Below, one piece after another: positions 16,081 through 23,900 of a stretch of 38,604 nucleotides of DNA. Location: positions 1 to 38,604 of the forward strand of contig JAIXVE010000107.1 of NCBI GenBank assembly GCA_027483175.1, in the 5' to 3' direction. The notes beneath the pieces were generated by a model, which had not been told where the DNA came from, did not search any database, and worked only from the letters and a program-made list of their open reading frames with translations. The position numbers and the translations under genes were made by a program. Numbering within the stretch: the stretch's first letter is position 1; each line of letters starts with the position of its first letter. Origin of the DNA: Verrucomicrobiaceae bacterium. GTDB taxonomy: Bacteria > Verrucomicrobiota > Verrucomicrobiia > Verrucomicrobiales > V1-33.

Positions 16081-16638
16081 TCACCGCCGCCGCGCCGCCA
16101 ACTCCCGATACCACCGCAACGCCTCCGCCTCGACTCGCCTGATCCAGTCCGCCTTGCAATCCCCGTAGGCATGGGAATCGCTCGCATGAAGCCCCGCACA
16201 ACGCAGCTTCTCACCCTGATACTCCCCTGCCACCGCCTCATGTGCCCTCAAATACTCCCGAAACGCTAGGTGCCGTTCCACATGCGGCGACCCCTCCCGA
16301 AAACAGTGCACCTGCGCCACCCGCGCCCCTGACACATCGTCCTTCGTGAAGTATCGACGACCCTCCATCCCTAGCTCTCCCCATCCACGATACCCCAATC
16401 CCTCCAGACACGTCGCCGCCCCGTCAATCACCGAAAGCTCGGCCACCACCACCATCAAATCAACAATCGGCTTCGCCGCCAGCCCCGGAACCGCCGTCGA
16501 TCCAATGTGGTGCACCTCACAAACCTCCCCACCAACCGCATCCTTCCACAACCCCATCTCCCGCCGCGCCCTCACCAGCCATTCCCCTGAATAAGGAACC
16601 ATCTCAACTCGGATCGGCGGCGGCATGGCAGGCGGCAA
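16081..16638 (-). CDS. GrpB/UPF0157-family nucleotidyltransferase-like protein
   Basis: A 185-residue protein with the family pattern: 'VEMVPYSGEWLVRARREMGL' at the start, the signature 'VHHIGSTAVPGLAAKPIVDL' with the GS and the DL/DxD-type acidic position of the nucleotidyltransferase fold, then 'VHCFREGSPHVERHLAFREY' and 'YGDCKADWIRRVEAEALRWY'. Members are about 170-190 residues and of unknown substrate. A start at Met5 is as likely as Met1. It lies alone between a convergent small gene and a repeat-rich spacer. Confidence 0.9.
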   Translation of the reverse strand: MPPAMPPPIRVEMVPYSGEWLVRARREMGLWKDAVGGEVCEVHHIGSTAVPGLAAKPIVDLMVVVAELSVIDGAATCLEGLGYRGWGELGMEGRRYFTKDDVSGARVAQVHCFREGSPHVERHLAFREYLRAHEAVAGEYQGEKLRCAGLHASDSHAYGDCKADWIRRVEAEALRWYRELAARRR

Positions 16639-16951
16639 TTCTCAGTTAGTCCCCATCAGAAATCCCCGCACCCCGCCAAGGGGTGCCGGCCTGTAGCCGG
16701 AGGTTGAGCGCGGCACCCGCGACACCACCGGATTGCCGCCCCCAACCCACGCACGCTCCCCCACACGATCGGCAGCACCCAATCGCCAAACCAACAACAG
16801 CACAACTCTCATCACAACACCACCCCTGCCACAACCCACCCCCCCCGTCACCACAAATCACCCTCCCCAACACGCCCTCTCCCCAAAGCCCGGCGGGTGA
16901 TTGCCTTCGTCCTCCTGATGGATGTCAGCAAAGGTTTCGATGGCATTGCCA
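16639..16951. other. Repeat-rich spacer
   Basis: No gene supported. It holds a nested hairpin repeat at 16669-16733 and C-rich sequence, and forms the 3' flank of the P-domain gene. Confidence 0.5.
16669..16733. repeat. REP-like nested hairpin
   Basis: GGTGCCG (16682-16688) pairs with CGGCACC (16711-16717), and inside it CCGGC-CTGTA-GCCGG forms a second hairpin. The block GCCTGTAGCCGGAGGTTGAG is of a kind that recurs between genes in Verrucomicrobiota. It could also act as a transcription stop or mRNA-end stabiliser. Confidence 0.55.
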
Positions 16952-17947
16952 TCAGGGCAACTGCACAGCCACCCTGGCAAAGCCGCGCTGGGTGGTGGCG
17001 CGGTCCAGCACTTGGCTGGCTACGATGCGTTCCCAACACGCATCAATAGGCGTGACCGTGACCGGCCCGGTCATGGGAATGAAGGTCCCAGGCTCCAGGT
17101 TGGTGGAATACTCAGGCGTGTAAAGCAGCCCGCTCACCGTGTTCCGCAGATACTCGACTTCCAGCGTGACGCTGGTGGCATTCTCCGTGATCCGGTAATC
17201 GGGCAGTCCGGCAGTGCCGCCCGTGCCGAAGATCAGCTGGCGCACGTCGGATCCGAGGGGATTGAGGTTGAAGGCATACTTCGTCAGATTGTTGACGCCG
17301 TCGTGGAATGGCGTTGCCAACGCCTGCGCATCCGGGCCGGATAATCCCGCGGCCCAGGCATTGAAGAGCGCCTGCGGGGAAGTGCCGGTGCCGCGGATCG
17401 TCAGGCCCCAGCTCACCAGCGTGCTCACATTGCCGCCGGAAGCATCCACGAGGAACAGGGTCCATTCGCCGTTGGGATCCAATCCTTGGAAGCTGCTGAG
17501 AAATGCGGTGCGGGGATTGGAATCCAGCACTTCCAGCGGATCGGTCTCCCGGGCGTCCGGCTGCAAGCTTCCGGTGAGCAGCGCCGTGCCAGTGGCGGCA
17601 TGGGCATCGGTCACGGCGTCATCGCTGAACGTCACCCGCAACCCGGTATCGCGGGCACCGGCTTCGGAAAACGCGGTGCGGCCCGGGCGGTTGAGCAATA
17701 CGGAGTAGCCGGTGTCGTGCGAGAGCCACGCATGGAGATCGCCATTCCAGCCGCCGGAAAGCTGAACCTTTACCTCCAGACTGGTGATGGAGGCGAAGGG
17801 TGATGACACGGTGCGGGTGTCGGCGAGGCCGGTGGAGTCGTCATCCGGGATGGTTTGGCCGGAGGCCCACTGGATCACGGTTTCCGTGGCCCCGGCGGTG
17901 AGGACGCCGCAGGCTAGGGAGAGGGCGAGAAGAGCGATAGATTTCAT
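16952..17947 (-). CDS. Secreted protein with proprotein-convertase P-domain-like region
   Basis: A 331-residue exported protein. A clear signal peptide is present (MKSIALLALSLACGVLTAGA). Residues ~40-195 look like a P-domain (P/HomoB): 'SLEVKVQLSGGWNGDLHAWL', 'LLTGSLQPDARE' and 'GEWTLFLVDASGGNVSTLVS' followed by 'WGLTIRGTG'. In other bacteria this domain is usually attached to secreted proteases or adhesins; here there is no protease domain. The C-terminal part ('TPFHDGVNNLTKYAFNLNPL') is a segment I recognise from the ends of many Verrucomicrobial secreted proteins. It begins 40 bp after the giant protein, same strand, so the two are probably co-expressed. Confidence 0.8.
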   Translation of the reverse strand: MKSIALLALSLACGVLTAGATETVIQWASGQTIPDDDSTGLADTRTVSSPFASITSLEVKVQLSGGWNGDLHAWLSHDTGYSVLLNRPGRTAFSEAGARDTGLRVTFSDDAVTDAHAATGTALLTGSLQPDARETDPLEVLDSNPRTAFLSSFQGLDPNGEWTLFLVDASGGNVSTLVSWGLTIRGTGTSPQALFNAWAAGLSGPDAQALATPFHDGVNNLTKYAFNLNPLGSDVRQLIFGTGGTAGLPDYRITENATSVTLEVEYLRNTVSGLLYTPEYSTNLEPGTFIPMTGPVTVTPIDACWERIVASQVLDRATTQRGFARVAVQLP

Positions 17948-17986
17948 AGCTGGAAGGAGGGTGGGTGGTTTGAGGGTCCAGTGGTT

Positions 17987-20900
17987 TTAAAGCTGCCGGA
18001 TGCGGAACATCGAATTGATCGGCGGTGGCGTCGACGTGACGAACTTCACATCGCCAACCCGGTCCGCCGTCGCCGTGCCGAGCACATTGAAGTTCACCCC
18101 GTCCGTCGTCTGCTGGATCGAGTAGGTCCGCCGCGCAATCCCGCTGAAGCTCACGCTCACATTCCCGTCCGGCAGCTTCGTCACCCTCGGCGCGTTCTTC
18201 GGATTCAGCCCCGGATCCGTCGCCACCACCACCGTCACCTGCCCGGTAATGATGCGGAATCCGTCACTGAACCTCACCTCAAAGGTATCCGTTCCTGCCA
18301 GCGGCACCGGCTGCGTGAAGACAAGAGACTTCTCCACTCGGGCGATGGCCGCTCCTTTGGCACTGAGGAGGGGAAATGAGGTGAGATTCACCGGGTCCCC
18401 GTCGGGATCCGTCACCTGCTGGAGCAGTTTATCCAATAGGAGAGTCGCCGGCTTGCCCTCCACGGTTTCGATAGTCAGCGGAGTGTAAACCGGCGCGCTG
18501 TTGGGCAACACTTGACCGGTGACCGGGAAGGTGAAGGTTCCCAGCACCGGATCATTGGAAGCGATGCCCACCGTGCCGCCGAAGGTGCCGATGGCATTGG
18601 CCGTCAGTTGGATTTGAATTTCCCCAGTGCCGCCTGCGGGAATGTTGGCGTTCAGGAACGCGACCCGGTAGCCGGGCGGCACGGAGACATTGCTGATAGT
18701 TAGGGGTGCAGTGCCGGTGTTCCTGACGAAGAAGATAATGGTCTTCGGGGAAGTGACCCGGGTAACCCCGTATTCCACCGGCTGCGCCTGACCGCTCGTC
18801 ACCGCCGGGAATCCCGGAGCGCTGGATCGCTGCACCGCGATGGCGGGCTGCTGGTCATTCGAGCCGATGAGCTTCAGGAGGACGAAATCCTGACTGTTCG
18901 CACCGGGACCGCCGGCGTGCCCGGCCACGTAGAGGTCTCCGGCGGCATCGACGATCACCTTGTAGGCGCTGGCCCCGGGACCGACGGGAATCATCACCCG
19001 TCCAGCGGTGCCGAAGGTGGAGTCCGGCAGGCCATTGGGCAAATAGCGCAGCACCGCGATCTCATCACCCGCCCGCCCGGCGACCACCACTCTGCCGTCC
19101 GCCTGCACAGCCACGCTGTTCGCCTGCTCTTTGTTGACTCCCGCAACGAGGTCCGTCAGCACAGCCCCGGTGGCCGCGAAGGTCACGTCGGGATCCAAAG
19201 TTCCTGACATTTGCCCGGCAATGAATCCGTGGCCGGTATCACGATCCAGCCCGGCCGTGCGGCGGGCCGCGAAAACAGGTTTTCCGGCGGTTTGCAAGGC
19301 CAGCGCCGACACGGTTTCGAACTCCGGCGCGGCACCCTCTGCCGGGTAGTCGGCAGGAGCGATCCCCGGGAAGGTGCCCACGTCCAACTGCACCCCACCG
19401 GAACTGGTTCTCCAGACACTGAGGCGACCCGTGGTGGTGGCCCGCCCGCCGATGAAGATTTCACCGGCCGCATTCTGTACCAGACACTGCCCGGCACCGG
19501 GACCGGGCAGCCGCAGCAGCCCGGCGGGCGAAGCAAATCCGGTGTCCAAGCTGCCGTTTTGATTGAACCGGCGGATATAGGCCCGGGTTCCCAGGATTTC
19601 CTGCAGACTGCCCGCCACCAGAATCTTGCCGCTCGCCGTGACCGCCACATCGCCAGTGGTGAACGCCGCCGCTGCCGACCCGTCCAGCGCTACCCCACCA
19701 GTGCCAAACGTGGCGTCCGGGGCACCGTCCGGCAGCAGCCGCATCAGCGCGAAGGTCCGGTCCGGACCGCTGAGGAACTCTGGCGGGCATGCTGCCGCGA
19801 GAATGCGACCGTCCTGCACGGCCAACCCGGTGATCGAAACGCCCGCCGCCGGGAACCCGGCCACGGTGCCCGTCGCCCAGCCGCTGTCGCCGAAGGATGG
19901 ATCGACCGAGCCGTCGGGCCGCAGACACAGAACCGCGTAGTCCGTGAGGACGCCGCTGGTCGTCCGACCCGCGAGCACGAAGCGCCCGTCCTCCAGTTGT
20001 GTCATCGCATAGGCCCGGTCATCGGAATCGTTGAAATCCGCCCGCACCACGCCGCCGGTGCCAAAGCGCAGGTCCAGCGACCCCGGCGTCATGTTCTGCA
20101 CGCCGCCCGTCACCGGAAACACAAACTCGGGATTCGCGGAATCGTTGGTGCTCACCGTCACCGGCCCGCTGAAGGTGCCCGGAGCCTCCGCCGTGAGGTG
20201 CAGGAAAAACGTGGCTGATTCCTGCGGTGCCAGCGGATCCGCCGGGACCGCCACCACCGCATAGCCTGGAGGAGCGGTGATGCCCGTCACCGTCAGCGGC
20301 AGGGCCCGCACGTTCTGAATGGTGAACGCCCGCGTCACTTGCTGCCCCGGCAGCGTGATCCCGAAATCCACCGCCGCTGCCTGCCCGTCCGCCAGCTTCG
20401 GACTGCCCGTGTCCGGTCCGTCATGCACGAAGACCTCCGGCGGGGTGATTTCAAAGATGTAGGCCGCACCCGAGTCGGTGGCGTTATTGTTGCTGCCATC
20501 GCCATTGATGCCCGTGGCGTTGCTGTCTTCAAAACGCGCACCGGCCACCAGCACCCCGCCGTCCAACGCTACAGCGAAACCAAATTGATCGAAGGCCTCG
20601 GTGTTGCTTGCCTTCAGAACCGCTTGTTGCACCCAGGCACCACCTGAGTGTTCGAAGAGATAGGCGGCTCCGGAATCCGGAGCACCTTGGTCCGGGCCAT
20701 TACCGTTGATTCCGAAGGAAGCGCTGCCTTCTACGCGGGCCGCCACAAGCACGCGGTTTCCGGAAACAGCCACCGAGCCCCCAAACAGATCTCCCCCGGA
20801 TGGACTGGACGCTTTCAGGTAAGCTTCCTGAACCCAGCTTCCGGTGTCGCGGCGGAACACGTAGGCCGCTCCACTGAGGGTCGCTTTCCCCAGATTCTGC

Positions 20901-23900
20901 GGCCCGTTGACGCCGGACGCTCCGCCGTCCTCACGCTCGGCTCCCACTACCAGCAAATCGCCCGAGAGCGCAACCCTTGCCCCAAACTCATCGCGCAGGC
21001 CGGGATTGGAAGCCTTGAGATATGCGCTTTGATTCCAAACACCACCGACCCGCTCGAATAAATACACGGCACCCGCGTTTTCCAACAAATTGTTGTTCTG
21101 GCTGCCGCCAACTCCAGCGCTGGCCCCATCCTCCCTATATGCCCCCACTGCCAGAGTGTTCCCGGATAGCGCGACTGCGACCCCGAAGCGATCCCCCCGG
21201 TCCGTGTTCGATGCTTTCACGTAGGCCGACAGTGTCCAGCTGCCGCCACTCCGCTCGAAAATATAGGCAGACCCTGAATCCGGGGCTGCATTCGACGCGC
21301 TGTCACCGCCAACACCGGTAGCATCGGAGTCCTCCAAGTCCGCGCCTACCACAACCGTGTCCCCCGAGATGGCCACTGCTCCTCCAAAACGGTCCTCCAC
21401 ATCGAGACGCGGTGGAGTGAGCAGCGCCTGCAAAGCCCAAGTGGTGCCCGTTCGCTGAAAGACGGCCACTGGCGCGTTGAGCACATTGCCCACCACCACG
21501 GTGTCGCCGGAGATGGCAACAGCGCTGCCAAAGTCACGCCCGGTCTGTATGCCCGGCGGAGTCCGCAATACGGCCTGAGGACTCCACTCACCGGAGCCGC
21601 TGTCTTTGACAAAGACATGAACTTCCTCGCGCAGGGACAGATTCGTTTGGCCACTCAATGGGGCACTTACCACCACGGTATTTCCACTCACCGCCACTGC
21701 CCGGCCCAAGTTGGAGCCGATTCTGGCCACGTCCGCCTTCGCATACGCCGTTTGTGCTATCATAAGCGGTGTCATGCCTGTGCCGGTCAGGGGGACACTG
21801 AAGGGGTTTTCGTCGGAATCGGTGCTGGCGATGCTCAGGGTGGCGTGGTAGGCGCGCAGGGCATCAGGTTGGAACTTCACGCGCAAGGCGCTGCCGTCAC
21901 CCGCGGCCAGCGAGGAGGCAAAGCCCTGGGTGTCCAGCACGAAGAAGGCTGCATCCGGGCCGGTGATGGTGGCGGCGATGGAGCCGAGGCTGGTGAGCGT
22001 GCCGACGTTTTCCACAATGAAGCTCCGTGCCGGGAAACTCACGCCAATAGGCTGGGCGCCAAAGTCCAGCGGGGCTCCATCCACCAGTTCCGTGTCCAGC
22101 GGATGCTGCACGGAGATTTCCGCGCCGATGCCACGGCCAGTGATCGTGAACGACCGGTCGGGCGCGTTGTCGCTCTCGAAGACGATTCTGGAACTGCGAT
22201 TCCCCAAGGCCTGCGGGATGAAGCCGACCTCTACGGCCACAGATTCGCCAGGTGCCAAGTCGTCATCGGTGACGAGCGCTGTGCTGGCGGCGCTGGCATC
22301 GTTGTTGGGAGCGATGGGATTGCGGATGCCGACGTTAAAAACATGGCCAGGGCCGGGATTCCGCAGGGTCACCGTGCGGGTCGCGGTGGTGCCCAGTGCG
22401 AGATCTCCGACATTGAGGGACGTGATGATGGTGCCTTGCGAGTTTTGCACAACCAGCCTGCCCTCATTCGCATTCACCGTAATGGTTACATCCTCCTCAA
22501 TGCCCTCGCCCAGATGCTCGGCGCGGAGGCGGACGGCGAGGCTCCGGGTGGCGGAGCGCAGCAGCGGGCGCGCGGTGACGAGCTGGTTGCCGGTCACGGA
22601 CAGCGCATCATTCGGCGTGGCGCTGACGATGGAGAAGGTGGCCGTGGCCTCCGGATCAGCGGGATTGATGACCGTGCCCAGGTTCGCGATCACAGTTCCG
22701 GCGGGCACATTTTCGAGTACGGCGGTGCCGCTCAGCGTGATGTCGGTCACAGCCACATCACCCACGGTGATGGCGAGATCCTGCTCGAAGCTCTCCCCAT
22801 TCGCATCCGTGGCCTTCACGCGAATGCTGCGGGTCGGAGCGTCCTCAAAATCGAGCGCGGTGGCGGCGGTTTTCACGGTGGTGCCGTCGAGGGTGAAGCG
22901 CGCATTGTCCGCCGCACCCGCCAACAATTCCCAGGTGCTGATGGCCGTGCCTGCCGGGACTATGGTGGTGACGGAGAGATCACCCACCGGGGCGTTGGCC
23001 TTGCCTTCGAGGATGGATGAGGTCGAAAGCGCGAGAGCGGTCGGGCCTTCGTCCGTTACGGAGACCGCTAAGGTCTGCGATGCCGATTCACCGCCCAGGT
23101 TGGTCGCTTTGACGAGCACATTGAACGGCCCGGGAGCGGTCTCGAAGTCGAAGTTGGCTTTGTTGGTGACGAGGTTCGAGTCGCTCACGGTAAAGGCCAG
23201 GGGCGCGGTGGTGCTGCCATCCACGGACACGACGGTGAAGGTGACGGGATCACCGCCGCCCGGCGGGTTGGTGGCGCTGAGCGCTCCGATCACATGGCCC
23301 GCCTGCTTGTTTTCCGGAAAGGTGTTGCTGGAAAGCGCCAGCGCTGTGGGATTCGGCACGTCCTGCACCTGGATGGTGAAGGTCTGCTCCAGGAAGCCGC
23401 CACCGTTGTTGGTGACGCGGAGCCGCACGCTGTAGGAAGTTTTGGTTTCGAAATCGAGGCCTGCCTTGGCCTGAAGTTGGTTGCCGGCGATTTGGAACTG
23501 ACCATTTCCCGTGTCCCCCGCGCCCGCCACGAGTGTGAAAGTAAACGTAGCCGCCGCATTCGGATCGGTGGCGCTGAGCAGGCCCACCACGGTGCCGAGT
23601 GGGGCGTTCTCCACGATCTGGTTGTCACCCAGCGTCAGACTGGTGGGGGTGGTCCGGAAGTCGGAGAGGATGACCTTGTCTGCGTTGAAGGCTTTAGGCT
23701 CGATGGCGGTGGTGTCGCCGTAGTTCACCTTGAAGGTTGCTTTGCCGTCTGCCGAAGCAATCCGTGCCCCATTGGGCGCGTTGGCGAAGCTGCCATTGAT
23801 CCTCGCCCCTGAGCCATCCACCACGGTGAAGGTATCACCAGCGGCCGGAAGGTAGCTCCCGGGCAGGTTCACCTCCAGGGTTACGCCGCCCACGTTAAAA

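Noticed and set aside
19211-23435. Several long plus-strand ORFs (335, 467, 501 aa) opposite the giant protein
   Set aside because: They mirror its repetitive codons and have no independent domains or starts.
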